Shown in pieces: positions 8,342 to 17,203 of a DNA stretch of 64,000 nucleotides. This stretch comes from DASRIA01 sp963816975 (GTDB lineage: Bacteria; Actinomycetota; Thermoleophilia; Solirubrobacterales; JBBDJG01). The translations under genes were made by a program, and so were the position numbers. Where the stretch lies: NCBI GenBank assembly GCA_963816975.1, contig CAWFMD010000003.1, forward strand, positions 310,001 through 374,000, written 5' to 3'. Numbering within the stretch: the stretch's first letter is position 1; each line of letters opens with the position of its first letter. The notes under the pieces were generated by a model. That model was not told the DNA's origin and did no database searches. It saw only the letters and a program-made list of their open reading frames with translations.

Positions 8342-8637
8342 TCGTGCTGCGTGATCTCCACCGGTAGCCCGTCGACAGCGAACGCGACCTCGTCCACGTA
8401 GCACCAGTTCCACTCCTCACCGGGCTCGAACGAGTGCACTATCGGGTGACCGGCCTCGGCCGCATGCTTGCTGGCGTGCCGGTTGGGTGAGGAGTCGCAG
8501 CAGCCCACCTCGCCGCACGTCAGGCACAGGCGCAGGTGCATCCACCTCGCTCCGATCGCCATGCACTGCGAGCACCCCTGCGTGCTGCTCGGACTGACGG
8601 GCTCGATCTGGTCGAGGTGGTCGCAGATGTCAGCCAC
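8338..8637 (-). CDS. UBP-type zinc-finger protein
   Basis: A 99-residue protein that is essentially one zf-UBP (ZnF-UBP/BUZ) domain. Candidate zinc ligands are Cys5, His7, Cys22, Cys25, Cys38, Cys41, Cys46, His54, His58, His64 and His68, in the order expected of the family; ARWMHLRLCLTCG and the HPIVHSFEPGEEWNWCY end are typical of bacterial versions. In eukaryotes this fold binds the ubiquitin C-terminus; the role in bacteria is not established. Its start overlaps the SDR stop by eight bases, so the two are likely co-transcribed leftward, and its 3' end overlaps the convergent flavoprotein gene. Confidence 0.9.
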   Translation of the reverse strand: MADICDHLDQIEPVSPSSTQGCSQCMAIGARWMHLRLCLTCGEVGCCDSSPNRHASKHAAEAGHPIVHSFEPGEEWNWCYVDEVAFAVDGLPVEITQHD

Positions 8638-9496
8638 GCCGGTCGCTCCTCGTCATGCGTTCGATCAGCCGGTCGAACCAGCGGTCCGGCAGCACGGTGG
8701 CCAGCAGGGCCATGATCCGTGTGCGCGGGCCGACGAGGTAGCGCGTCTTCGGCTTGTCCGAGGTGAGCGCGTGAGCCACCACCACGGCCACCTCGTGCGG
8801 CGGGATCGCCTCCTTCATCCGCTCCTGCGCCCCGGCGCGCGCGCCGGCGATCGCTCCCCCGTAGTGCTCCTCCGCCCGGGGCATACGCTCCAGCAGCTCG
8901 TCGGCCTTCGTGTTCCCGCGCTCCCAGATCTCCGTCGCAATCGGCCCTGGCCGCACGATCGAGACCTCGATGCCGGCGGGCCGCAGCTCGCGCCGCAGGG
9001 AGTCGGTGAGCCCCTCCATCGCATGCTTGGATGCCGCGTATGGCCCCAGCAGCGGCAGCGCAACCCGGCCGCCGATCGAGCCGATGTTCACGATCCGCCC
9101 GCGGCTCGCACGCAGCATCGGCAGGAATGCCTGCGTGACCGCGACCTGCCCGGTGAGGTTCACCTCGATCTGATGACGGAACTCGTCCATCGGCAGGTAC
9201 TCGAGCGGCCCGGGCACGGCGATGCCGGCGTTGTTCACGAGCCCGGCGATGCGCCCGCCGGTCGCCTCCCGCACGCGCGCGGCCGCGGCGTCGATCGAGG
9301 CCTGGTCGGTGACGTCGATCTTTACGGGCTCGATGCTCCCGTTGCCGGCGGCGCTCAGCCGCGCGGCGTCCTCGTCGCGGCGCACCCCGGCGAACACCTG
9401 GAATCCCAGTGCGGCGAGATGCCGCGCGGATGCGTGCCCGATGCCGGTGGACGCACCGGTGATCACCACGGCGCCGCGGGTGGGAGGCGCTGCCAT
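8630..9496 (-). CDS. Short-chain dehydrogenase/reductase (classical SDR)
   Basis: A 288-residue classical SDR. The Rossmann dinucleotide-binding motif TGASTGIG is at residues 13-20, NNAG at 88-91, and the catalytic Ser140, Tyr153 and Lys157 (YAASK) are all present. A C-terminal extension after about residue 230 (SDKPKTRYLVGPRTRIMALLATVLPDR) resembles SDRs of retinol or steroid-dehydrogenase type, with an amphipathic end. The substrate cannot be assigned. It precedes and overlaps the zf-UBP gene; the start ATG at 9496 is 51 bp after the ABC permease stop, so it may belong to the same leftward transcription unit. Confidence 0.9.
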   Translation of the reverse strand: MAAPPTRGAVVITGASTGIGHASARHLAALGFQVFAGVRRDEDAARLSAAGNGSIEPVKIDVTDQASIDAAAARVREATGGRIAGLVNNAGIAVPGPLEYLPMDEFRHQIEVNLTGQVAVTQAFLPMLRASRGRIVNIGSIGGRVALPLLGPYAASKHAMEGLTDSLRRELRPAGIEVSIVRPGPIATEIWERGNTKADELLERMPRAEEHYGGAIAGARAGAQERMKEAIPPHEVAVVVAHALTSDKPKTRYLVGPRTRIMALLATVLPDRWFDRLIERMTRSDRRG

Positions 9497-9547
9497 GTGG
9501 CGAGAATACCGAGCGGCGGTTGCCCCGGGGGCGTCCGTGGAACGAGC

Positions 9548-10315
9548 CTACGCCCGCAGCTTGTATCCACGTGAGAACAACCGCAGGTTCACGGCGAAGA
9601 GGGCCGCCGTCGCAAGCGTGAGGAGGAACAGGGAGAGCGCGACGTTGGCCTCGGCGTACCCGAGAAAGCCGTATCGGACGAGAGCGATCATGTAGTAGAC
9701 CGGGTTGAAGTGGGTGATGGTCTCGAACGGCTCAGGGAGCAGGGACGCGGAGTAGAACACGCCGCCCAGGAAGATCAGCGGCTGGAGCACGAACGTCTGG
9801 GCGATCGCGACGTCGTCGAACTGCTCGGCGCGCACGCCGATCAGCACTCCGAGCTGGGCGAAGAAGAACCCCACGAGGAACAGCGCGGGAAGCAGCACGA
9901 GGATGTGGTCCACCGGCAGGTCCACGAGAAACGAGGCGGCGGTGAACGTCAGCACGGAAACCACCAACCCGCGCATGAAGCCGCCGAGCGAGAAGGCCAG
10001 CAGCAGCTCCAGCGGCGAGGCCGGCGAGGACAGCTGGTCCTGGATCGCGCCCTGGAACTTCTGCTGCAGAATCGAGGAGGAGTTGTTCGAGAAGGCGTTG
10101 ATCGCCCAGGCCATCATGATCAGCCCCGGAATCACGAACACGACGTAGTCGATGCCGTGCAGCTTGTCGATCCGCGAGCCGAGCGCCGCTCCGAACACCG
10201 AGATGTAGAGGAACGTCTCGAGCAGAGGCGCTCCGATCGTCTGCTTCTTGATCTTCATGAAGCGGTTGACCTCGCGCCGCGAGAGGGTGAAGAAGCGAAT
10301 CTGGGCGGCGCTCAC
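9548..10315 (-). CDS. ABC-2 type transporter permease
   Basis: A 255-residue membrane protein of the ABC-2 permease family with about six hydrophobic segments. RFFTLSRREVNRFMKIKKQT is the cytoplasmic N-terminus, followed by FVIPGLIMMAW and, near the end, FNPVYYMIALVRYGFLGY, a standard family signature (DrrB/NodJ-like). I place the start at GTG 10315, which overlaps the ATPase stop by four bases; the longer open frame upstream only mirrors the ATPase gene. With the ATPase it forms an exporter, likely for a drug, lipid or polysaccharide. Confidence 0.9.
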   Translation of the reverse strand: MSAAQIRFFTLSRREVNRFMKIKKQTIGAPLLETFLYISVFGAALGSRIDKLHGIDYVVFVIPGLIMMAWAINAFSNNSSSILQQKFQGAIQDQLSSPASPLELLLAFSLGGFMRGLVVSVLTFTAASFLVDLPVDHILVLLPALFLVGFFFAQLGVLIGVRAEQFDDVAIAQTFVLQPLIFLGGVFYSASLLPEPFETITHFNPVYYMIALVRYGFLGYAEANVALSLFLLTLATAALFAVNLRLFSRGYKLRA

Positions 10316-11088
10316 GAGGCGAGCTCCTCGACCTCGACCCGCGAGCGTGAGAGCTCCTTGCGCCCGACCAGCGCGAGGTAGGCGTCCTCGAGGTTCGCGA
10401 CTCCGTACTTGGCCGCCAGCTCGCCGCTCGATCCCTGCGCGATGATCTGGCCCTCGTTGATGAAGGCGATCTTGTCGCACAGCTGCTCGGCCTCTTCCAG
10501 ATAGTGCGTCGTCAGCAGGATCGTGGTCCCCTCCTGGTTGATGCGCTGGACGTAGTGCCACAGCTCCAAGCGCAGCTCGATGTCGACGCCGGCGGTGGGC
10601 TCGTCGAGGATCAGCAGGCGGGGCCGGTGCATCAGGGCGCGGGCCAGGATCAGCCGCCGCTTCATCCCGCCGGAGAGCGTGCGGGTGCGCTCGGCGCGCT
10701 TCTCGCGGAGCGAGAAGATCTCGATCAGCTCCCTGGCGCGCTCCCGGCGCTCGCGCTTCGGCATCCCGAAGTAGCCGGCGTGGTAGTCGAGCGTCTCCTC
10801 GACCGTCAGGAACCAGTCGAGGTTCAGCTCCTGCGGCGCCAGCCCGACGGCCTGCCGGGCCTCGCCATAGTCGCCGATCGCGTCGTGGCCGAAAACCTGG
10901 ATCGCTCCGGAGGTCGGCTGCGCGAGCCCGGTCGTGCAGTGGATCAGCGTCGACTTGCCCGCCCCATTCGGGCCCAGCAGCCCGAAGAACTCCCCGTCGT
11001 CGACGTCCAGGGACACGCCTTTCAGCGCCTCGACCCCGGTCGGGTAGCGCTTCGTCAGATCCTCGATGTGCAGGGCCTTGTCGCTCAC
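10312..11088 (-). CDS. ABC transporter ATPase (DrrA-like daunorubicin-resistance type)
   Basis: A 258-residue ABC ATPase with Walker A GPNGAGKST (residues 39-47), signature LSGGM (138-142), Walker B LLILDEPTAGVD and a switch histidine in TTHYLEEAEQLCD. These features match DrrA/NatA-type ATPases that pair with ABC-2 permeases. The frame is open further upstream to 11184, but that part overlaps the MFS gene and lacks family similarity; GTG 11088, 20 bp after the MFS stop, gives the right N-terminus (SDKALHIEDLTKRYP) and has a short CAGGA site. Co-directional with the DHA2 transporter gene, so the three genes look like one multidrug-efflux operon. Confidence 0.9.
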   Translation of the reverse strand: MSDKALHIEDLTKRYPTGVEALKGVSLDVDDGEFFGLLGPNGAGKSTLIHCTTGLAQPTSGAIQVFGHDAIGDYGEARQAVGLAPQELNLDWFLTVEETLDYHAGYFGMPKRERRERARELIEIFSLREKRAERTRTLSGGMKRRLILARALMHRPRLLILDEPTAGVDIELRLELWHYVQRINQEGTTILLTTHYLEEAEQLCDKIAFINEGQIIAQGSSGELAAKYGVANLEDAYLALVGRKELSRSRVEVEELAS

Positions 11089-11107
11089 GGTCCTGCGCAA
11101 CGGTAGC

Positions 11108-12613
11108 TCAGAGCGTTTCCGGCCTCTCCGCGAACCGCGGCCGCAGGGGCGTGCCCGTGACGGCACAGGAGAAGTCGGTCGCAAGCGCTGCCGCGGTTTC
11201 GGGCTCGGCCTCCAGCACGTCCGAGCTGATCGTCAGCCAGGCCAGGATCCCGCCCGCCACCGCGAGCCCCGCGCACGCCACCATCGCAATTTGGAAGCCG
11301 TCCTGCATCGCGGTCGGGTCATAGAACTGGTCTCCGGTAAGGCCCGCGACGAGCGGCAGCACCGCGACCGCCAGCAGACCGCCGACCCGCGCGACCGCGT
11401 TGTTGATGCCCGAGGCGATCCCCGAGTGGCGGGCGTCCGCCGCGGCCAGCACCGTCGCGGTGACCGGCGCCACCACCAGGGTGAGGCCCAGTCCGAACAC
11501 GATCACGGCCGGCAGCACGCTGGAGACGTAGGTGTCGCCGGGGTCGATGCGAATCATCAGCAGCAGCCCAGCCGCGATGACGAGCGGCCCGACCGTCAGC
11601 GGGATCCGGGCGCCGATGCGCTGCGCCAGCGCGCCCGACCGGGCCGAGAGCAAGAGCATCAACGCCGTCACCGGCAACGACGCAGCGCCGGCTTCGATGG
11701 CCGAGTAGCCCAGTGAGATCTGCAGGAACGAGACGAGCAGGAAGAAGACGCCCCCGAGGGCCGCGTAGACCACGAACGTGACCAGGTTGGCGGCGCTGAA
11801 CTGGCGCGACCGGAAGATGCCGAGCGGCATCATCGGGTTGGCACTGCCCCGCTCCACCAGCAGGAAGGCGACCAGGGCCACGAGTCCGCCGATGCCGGCC
11901 AGCAGGATCGCGGCGTCTGCCCCCTTGCCGGGCGCTTCGATCAGCGCGTACGTCGTGCCGGCCAGGCCCAGTCCGACCAGCGCCGCGCCGGTCGTGTCGA
12001 GGCGGCCGTGCGCGGTCGGGTCGCGGGTCTCGGGGACATGGCGGGGAGCCATCGCGATCACGAACACGCCGAGCGGGAGGTTGATCAGGAAGATCGCCCG
12101 CCACGAGACCGCGTCGACCAGGTAGCCGCCCAGCAGCGGCCCGAGCGCCGCCGCGACCCCGCCCAGGCCCGACCATGCGCCGATCGCGCGTGCCCGGTCA
12201 CCGGGACGGAAGCTCGACTCGATCATGGCCAGGCTGCCGGGTGTCAGCAGCGCTCCGCCGATCCCCTGCAACAGCCGCGCGACGATCAGCAGCTCGGCGT
12301 TCGGTGCGATCGCGCACAGGACCGAGGCGGCCGTGAACAGGCCGACCCCGATCACGAAGATGCGCCGCCGCCCGTGCCGGTCGCCCAGCGACCCGCCGAG
12401 CAGGATCAGCGACGCAAGCGTCAGCAGGTAGCCGTTCAGGACCCATTGCAGGTCGGCTGTCGATGCGCCGAGGTCACGACCGATCTCGGGCAGCGCCACG
12501 TTGACGACGGTGCCGTCGAGGAACGCCAGGCCCGACCCCAGGACGGCGACGGCGAGCACCCAGTGACCCGCGGCGCTGTCGTATGAGACCTGGTGGGCGG
12601 CACCGTCGGTCAT
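11108..12613 (-). CDS. DHA2-family MFS drug transporter (14-TM)
   Basis: A 501-residue major-facilitator protein of the drug:H+ antiporter-2 family (EmrB/QacA type). Visible are LDGTVVNVALPEIGRDLG in the first membrane segment (motif D1), GGSLGDRHGRRR (motif A), LLQGIGGALLTPGSLAMI and GPLLGGYLVDAVSWRAIFLINLP (motif C region). Length and hydrophobicity fit 14 membrane segments. It likely exports cationic or amphipathic drugs across the cytoplasmic membrane. It is the first gene of the leftward efflux operon; the 175-bp gap upstream to the pucR gene must carry its promoter. No adjacent dedicated regulator other than the PucR protein. Confidence 0.92.
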   Translation of the reverse strand: MTDGAAHQVSYDSAAGHWVLAVAVLGSGLAFLDGTVVNVALPEIGRDLGASTADLQWVLNGYLLTLASLILLGGSLGDRHGRRRIFVIGVGLFTAASVLCAIAPNAELLIVARLLQGIGGALLTPGSLAMIESSFRPGDRARAIGAWSGLGGVAAALGPLLGGYLVDAVSWRAIFLINLPLGVFVIAMAPRHVPETRDPTAHGRLDTTGAALVGLGLAGTTYALIEAPGKGADAAILLAGIGGLVALVAFLLVERGSANPMMPLGIFRSRQFSAANLVTFVVYAALGGVFFLLVSFLQISLGYSAIEAGAASLPVTALMLLLSARSGALAQRIGARIPLTVGPLVIAAGLLLMIRIDPGDTYVSSVLPAVIVFGLGLTLVVAPVTATVLAAADARHSGIASGINNAVARVGGLLAVAVLPLVAGLTGDQFYDPTAMQDGFQIAMVACAGLAVAGGILAWLTISSDVLEAEPETAAALATDFSCAVTGTPLRPRFAERPETL

Positions 12614-12788
12614 GAGAGCGAGGACCGGCCCTCGCTAGGCGCGAGTGGGCATTTCCGGCCTAGCCTCCGTCGCGGACGGGTTCGCCGCCCACGCGAGCGC
12701 GTGGTCCGCAACTCTTGGTTCACGGTGGGTCTCCTGTCGGGAGGAACGGTGTCGGGGCGATGATTGTGCCAGCGTCCGGCGCGATCGC

Positions 12789-13991
12789 CTAGCGCGGCAG
12801 GTGCGGCGCGACTATGCGGTAGGCCTTGAGGCCGAGGCTGAGGCGCTCGCGATCCTCGCTGGCGGTGGGATCGAGATCCGTCAGCTGCTGGATTCGCTCC
12901 AATCGGTACGCGACCGTGTGGCGATGGGCGTAGATGGCGCGCGCGGTCGCGTTCATGTTGCACTCGTGCGCGAGATAGGCCTCGAGTGTCGCGAGCAGGT
13001 CCGTGTGATAGCGCTCGTCGTAGCGCACCACCGGGCCCACGGTGTCCTCGAAGAAGCGGCGCATCTCGTCGGGATGTGATGCGAGCACGCGAAACAGCAG
13101 CCGGTAGACCCCGGAGCCGGCCTCCGACATCGTCTCGGCCATGCGCTCGTCGCGCGAGACCACCTCCAGGACCAGCTCCGCCTCCTGCACCGCCCGGTGC
13201 AGGTCGCCGGGATCGGCGTGCAAGGACGAGATCGCGGTCGGCCCGTGCTTGCGCAGGCGCTCGGCGAGGCCGCGCGCCGCATCGGTCTCCGCACCCGCGC
13301 CAGCATCTTCGCCGGCCGGCAGCAGCGCGTAGATGCGCCCGTCGAGCAGCTCCGCGATCGCCCCCGGATAGTCATCCGACACGAGCGCGGTCAGCTGCCG
13401 GGGGCGCATGGAGCGCACCTCAGTGACGACCACGGTCGCTCCGCGCGACAGATCGCACCCCAGCCGCGCCGCGCGGCGCAGTGCGTCCGCGGCCGGCAGC
13501 TCGGCCGCGCGCAGCTCCTCGAGCAGGCCTCCGCGCAGGCGGGCCGCCTCCTGCTCGCGCACCTGGTCGAGCGCCACACCCGTCATCGCCGCCAGCGCGG
13601 CGAGGTGCAGCACGTCCCCGGACTCCGCCGGCGCGGGCGAATCGCCGGCGAGCATCGCCACGATCCCGACCGGCTCGCCGCCCGAATTGACCGGCACGAC
13701 GAGCGCAACGCCCGCGGGCAGCACCGGCGCGCCGGTGCGCCCGCGCATCGCCGCGTAACGCCGCACTGCGGCGAGCCCGGGCGCCGCCGATCCCGGGACG
13801 ACGGTCGCGACCCCCGCGGAGGGCACGACGATCGCGACCGGACGCCCGACGCGCTCGGAGGCGAGCACGGCCACGCGCTCCATGCCCTCGCCATGCAGCA
13901 CCGCCTCGACCATCTCCTGATGCACGGCGCGCAACTGCTCGAGGCCCCCGGCTGGAGAATCTGAGCGTTCGTGTGCGGGTTCGAGGGGCAT
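12789..13991 (-). CDS. PucR-family helix-turn-helix regulator
   Basis: A 400-residue regulator. Residues about 30-145 look like a GAF-type sensor domain (EGMERVAVLASERVGRPVAI onward), residues 165-280 resemble the CdaR GGDEF-like domain, and the C-terminal 70 residues are a PucR HTH (LEAYLAHECNMNATARAIYA then HRHTVAYRLERIQQLTDLD). Such proteins control purine, sugar-acid or secondary-metabolism genes. It is divergent from the WS/DGAT gene at 14135 across 143 bp and upstream of the efflux operon, so either could be its target. The effector is unknown. Confidence 0.9.
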   Translation of the reverse strand: MPLEPAHERSDSPAGGLEQLRAVHQEMVEAVLHGEGMERVAVLASERVGRPVAIVVPSAGVATVVPGSAAPGLAAVRRYAAMRGRTGAPVLPAGVALVVPVNSGGEPVGIVAMLAGDSPAPAESGDVLHLAALAAMTGVALDQVREQEAARLRGGLLEELRAAELPAADALRRAARLGCDLSRGATVVVTEVRSMRPRQLTALVSDDYPGAIAELLDGRIYALLPAGEDAGAGAETDAARGLAERLRKHGPTAISSLHADPGDLHRAVQEAELVLEVVSRDERMAETMSEAGSGVYRLLFRVLASHPDEMRRFFEDTVGPVVRYDERYHTDLLATLEAYLAHECNMNATARAIYAHRHTVAYRLERIQQLTDLDPTASEDRERLSLGLKAYRIVAPHLPR

Positions 13992-14134
13992 GGCGATCGC
14001 CGCGGCAGGCGCTCACCGCAAGGTAGGTCCCGGTTGCGCGCGCGACATTGGCCCCTGGGCCGAAATCGGTTACCCGCACTTCTCCCCGAGGTCGAGGACC
14101 GAAGGCATCCGCCGCTTGGGGGATGCTTCGTGGG

Positions 14135-15577
14135 ATGAAGCGACTGACACCGCTGGATGGGTCGTTTCTGAGGGTGGAGACCTCGAACGCGCACATGCAC
14201 GTCGCGTGGTGCGGTGTGTTCGCCGTGCATGGAGAACGCCCACGGCCCACGCTCGAGCAAGTCGCCGACGGGATCGAAGCGCGGCTCGCGTTCGCGCCGC
14301 GGTTCCGGCAGCGGCTCGCGTTCCCGCCCCCGGGGCTCGGTGAGCCGTACTGGGTCGACGACCCGCGCTTCCACGTGCGCGCGCACGTGACGCGACTCGC
14401 GCCCGAGGACCAGGCCGTCTCGCGCGACCGCTTCACGGCCATGGCGGGCGACGTGCTGTCCGAGCCGCTGCTGCGCGACCGTCCGCTGTGGCACCTCTAT
14501 CTGTTGCCGCGACTCGCGGACGGCGGGGTCGGCATCGTCTTCAAGATGCACCACGCGCTGGTCGACGGGAAGTCCGCGGTCGAATTGGGGCTGCTGCTCT
14601 TCGACGCGGACCCGGACGCGCGGCCGAGGGCCCCCGACGAGTGGCGGCCGGCCGGGCCGCCCAACGCACTCGGGCTCACGCTCGCCTCGTTGCGCGGCGG
14701 CGCGGAGGGAACGGTGTCCGCCGCACTGCGGCTCACACGGCTGGCGCGCCCCGGCCACGACAGCGTGACGGGTACCGTGCGCCGCGCCGCCGGCGCGGTC
14801 GACCGGGACCTGCTGCGGCTGGCGCCGCCCTCGTTCCTGAACACGGCGCTCGGCCCGCGCCGCATCCTCGTCTCCCAGCGCGCGCGCATCGACGAGCTGA
14901 TCCGCATCAAGCGCATGCACGGCGTGACCGTGAACGATGTCTGCCTCGCTGCGGTGAGCGGCGCCCTCCGGGCCCTGGCGCTGAGCTGCGGCCAGCCCGT
15001 CCGCCCGCTGAAGGCGATGGTGCCCGTGAGCGTGCGCACCGACGACGAGCGCACCGCGCTCGGCAACCGCATCTCATTCGCGTTCGTGGAGCTGCCGCTC
15101 GAGCTGGCCCGAGCGGAGTCGCGCCTGCAGCGAGTGCACGAGCAGACGACCGCGTTCAAGTCATCGGATCGCCCGGCCGGCTTCGAGTCGCTGATGGGCG
15201 CGCTCGGCTATCTGCCCAACGCGCTCAAGACGCCGGCTGCCAGGCTGGTCGGCAGCAAGCGGGTCTACAACCTCACCGTGTCGAACATTCCGGGCCCGCG
15301 GTTCCCGGTTTACATGGCCGGCGCGGTGCTGCGCGAGGCCTACCCGGTGGTCCCGCTGGCCGAGGGCCACACGCTCTCGATCGGGATGTTCAGCTACCGC
15401 GACTGGATGTTCTTCGGGCTCTATGCCGATCCCGAGGCGCTCCCGGAGGTGCGGCGGCTGCCCACCGCCATCGAGCGCGCGCTGTGGGAGCTGCGCGGCC
15501 ACCGCCCGCACGGAGTGCGCCGCCGCCGCTTCACGCCCAAGCGCGGGCGCGTGCGCCACCTCGCCGCCGTCAGCTAG
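14135..15577 (+). CDS. Wax ester synthase/diacylglycerol acyltransferase (second paralogue)
   Basis: A 480-residue WS/DGAT protein with HHALVDG at residues 139-145, VNDVCLAAVSGALR, and SNIPGPRFPVYMAGA. It is clearly more divergent from the other two copies in the window than they are from each other (for example MKRLTPLDGSFLRVET at the start). I chose ATG 14135 because it matches the family N-terminus; the open frame continues upstream without similarity. The C-terminus is very basic (RRRRFTPKRGR), suggesting membrane-surface binding. It is divergent from pucR and convergent with the antiporter, with a four-base 3' overlap. Confidence 0.92.
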   Translation: MKRLTPLDGSFLRVETSNAHMHVAWCGVFAVHGERPRPTLEQVADGIEARLAFAPRFRQRLAFPPPGLGEPYWVDDPRFHVRAHVTRLAPEDQAVSRDRFTAMAGDVLSEPLLRDRPLWHLYLLPRLADGGVGIVFKMHHALVDGKSAVELGLLLFDADPDARPRAPDEWRPAGPPNALGLTLASLRGGAEGTVSAALRLTRLARPGHDSVTGTVRRAAGAVDRDLLRLAPPSFLNTALGPRRILVSQRARIDELIRIKRMHGVTVNDVCLAAVSGALRALALSCGQPVRPLKAMVPVSVRTDDERTALGNRISFAFVELPLELARAESRLQRVHEQTTAFKSSDRPAGFESLMGALGYLPNALKTPAARLVGSKRVYNLTVSNIPGPRFPVYMAGAVLREAYPVVPLAEGHTLSIGMFSYRDWMFFGLYADPEALPEVRRLPTAIERALWELRGHRPHGVRRRRFTPKRGRVRHLAAVS

Positions 15578-17190
15578 ATCTCCAGCCGCGTGTCCTCCAG
15601 ATCGAGGTCGCGCTGCACGCGGCGCATCACCTCGTCGTCGATCTTGCCCTGCCGGCGCAGGTCCACGACCGCCCGGCGCTGCGCCTCGAGCATCTCGCGC
15701 TGCAGGCGCTGGTAGTTGAGCGAGCGCTTCTCGAAGCCGCCATCGTCCTCGCCGTCGAAGCGCGCGGCAAACCTGCGCGTGCGGTAGCCGAGCAGGGCGC
15801 GCATCCGCTCAGCGGTGTCGTCCCGTACCCAGTCCTCGCGCTCCAGCTCGTCGAGGCGCGCGAGCGCGGCCCTGGTCGCGTGCAGCCGCGCCTTGCTCTC
15901 CTCGGTCTCGCGCTCGTGCTCGTCGCCCACGTCGAGATGGCGGATCAGCCAGGGCAGCGTCAGCCCCTGCAGCACGAGCGTCGCAAGGATCACGCAGAAC
16001 GTGATGAAGATGATCAGGTCGCGCGCCGGGAACGCGGTGCCCGCGTCCGTCGCGAGCGGGATCGCGAGCGCGGCTGCCAGCGACACGGCGCCGCGCATTC
16101 CGCTCCACGCGACGAGCGTCGGATGCTGCCAGGGGGTGTGGTCGTGGATGCCGCGCGCGTGCTGGAACAGCCACCGCGGCAGGTACGTCAGCGGGAACAC
16201 CCACACGATGCGAATCACGATCACGACAGCGCTGACGCTCGCGCCGTACCAGACCAGCTCGGCCGTCGAGAATCCTTCGAGCGCGTCGAGGATGCTCTCG
16301 AACTGGAGTCCCAGCAGAGTGAACAGGAGCGCATTCAGCACGAACACGAGGATCTCCCAGACCGCGAAGGTCTGCAGGCGCGTTGCGGGCGAGACCAGCT
16401 CGGGCGCGTGCCACCCCAGGTAGATGCCGACCGTCACCGCCGCGACCACTCCCGACACGTCGAGCGCAACGGCCGGCAGGTAGGCGAAGTAGGCGGTCAT
16501 CAGCGAGACCGTGATCTCCGTGGTCGGGTCGTCGAGACGCCGCCGGACCCAGGTCACGATCCACCCGATGACCAGTCCCACGCCGAGCCCGCCTACCGCG
16601 TTGACGACGAAGTCGAAGCCCGCGTCGACGAGTGAGAAGCCCCCGGTGAGTGCGGCCGCGACCGCGAACTTGTAGATCACGAGCGCCGTCGCGTCGTTGA
16701 CCAGGCTCTCTCCCTCGACGATCGTCACGACCCGCCGGGGTGCGCCCAGACGGCCGGCGATCGAGGTGGCGGCCACCGGATCCGTGGGCGATACGACGGC
16801 GCCCAGCACGAAGGCCGCCTCCCAGGAGAGGCCGTCGATCAGCGCGTGCGCGGCCAGCGCGACACCCACCGTGGTGGCGATCACGAGCCCGATCGACAGC
16901 AGGCCGATCGGCCGAGCGTTTTCCCGCAGGTCGCGCAGGGAGGAGAAGAACGCGGCCGCGTACAGCAGCGGAGGCAGCACGATCAAGAGCACCAGGTCGG
17001 GGTCCAGCGACACGGTCGGCACCCCCGGGGTGAAGCCGAGGGCGAGGCCGCCGAGCACCAGCACCACCGGGTACGGGACGTGCAGGTACTGACCCACGAT
17101 CACGAGCGCCGCGGCGGCGGCCAGGATGCCGAGTACGACCAGCTCGGTGGTACCGGCCTCGAGCGCGCCGGTCAGCGAGAGGGCGTCCAA
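15574..17190 (-). CDS. CPA1-family Na+/H+ antiporter
   Basis: A 538-residue monovalent cation:proton antiporter-1 protein. About twelve membrane segments are followed by a charged cytoplasmic tail of roughly 130 residues. The ion-translocation motif VSPTDPVAATSI and VEGESLVNDATALV are present (the Asp pair typical of NhaP/YjcE-like antiporters), as is WSGMRGAVSLAAALAIP late in the membrane domain. It exchanges Na+ (or K+) for H+ to control pH and salt. The tail is rich in Arg/Glu helices and probably regulatory. Convergent with the WS/DGAT gene; stop codons overlap by four bases. Confidence 0.92.
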   Translation of the reverse strand: MDALSLTGALEAGTTELVVLGILAAAAALVIVGQYLHVPYPVVLVLGGLALGFTPGVPTVSLDPDLVLLIVLPPLLYAAAFFSSLRDLRENARPIGLLSIGLVIATTVGVALAAHALIDGLSWEAAFVLGAVVSPTDPVAATSIAGRLGAPRRVVTIVEGESLVNDATALVIYKFAVAAALTGGFSLVDAGFDFVVNAVGGLGVGLVIGWIVTWVRRRLDDPTTEITVSLMTAYFAYLPAVALDVSGVVAAVTVGIYLGWHAPELVSPATRLQTFAVWEILVFVLNALLFTLLGLQFESILDALEGFSTAELVWYGASVSAVVIVIRIVWVFPLTYLPRWLFQHARGIHDHTPWQHPTLVAWSGMRGAVSLAAALAIPLATDAGTAFPARDLIIFITFCVILATLVLQGLTLPWLIRHLDVGDEHERETEESKARLHATRAALARLDELEREDWVRDDTAERMRALLGYRTRRFAARFDGEDDGGFEKRSLNYQRLQREMLEAQRRAVVDLRRQGKIDDEVMRRVQRDLDLEDTRLEI

Positions 17191-17203
17191 CTGCTCGCGC
17201 CGC

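Noticed and set aside
9548..10561. ABC-2 permease with an 82-residue N-terminal extension
   Set aside because: The extension only shadows the ATPase gene; the GTG at 10315 overlapping the ATPase stop gives the family-like N-terminus.
14488..16635. A 715-codon open frame on the + strand over the second WS/DGAT and the antiporter gene
   Set aside because: It is out of frame with the first and antisense to the second, rich in Arg/Gly/Ala with no family blocks; an ordinary effect of high-GC coding DNA.
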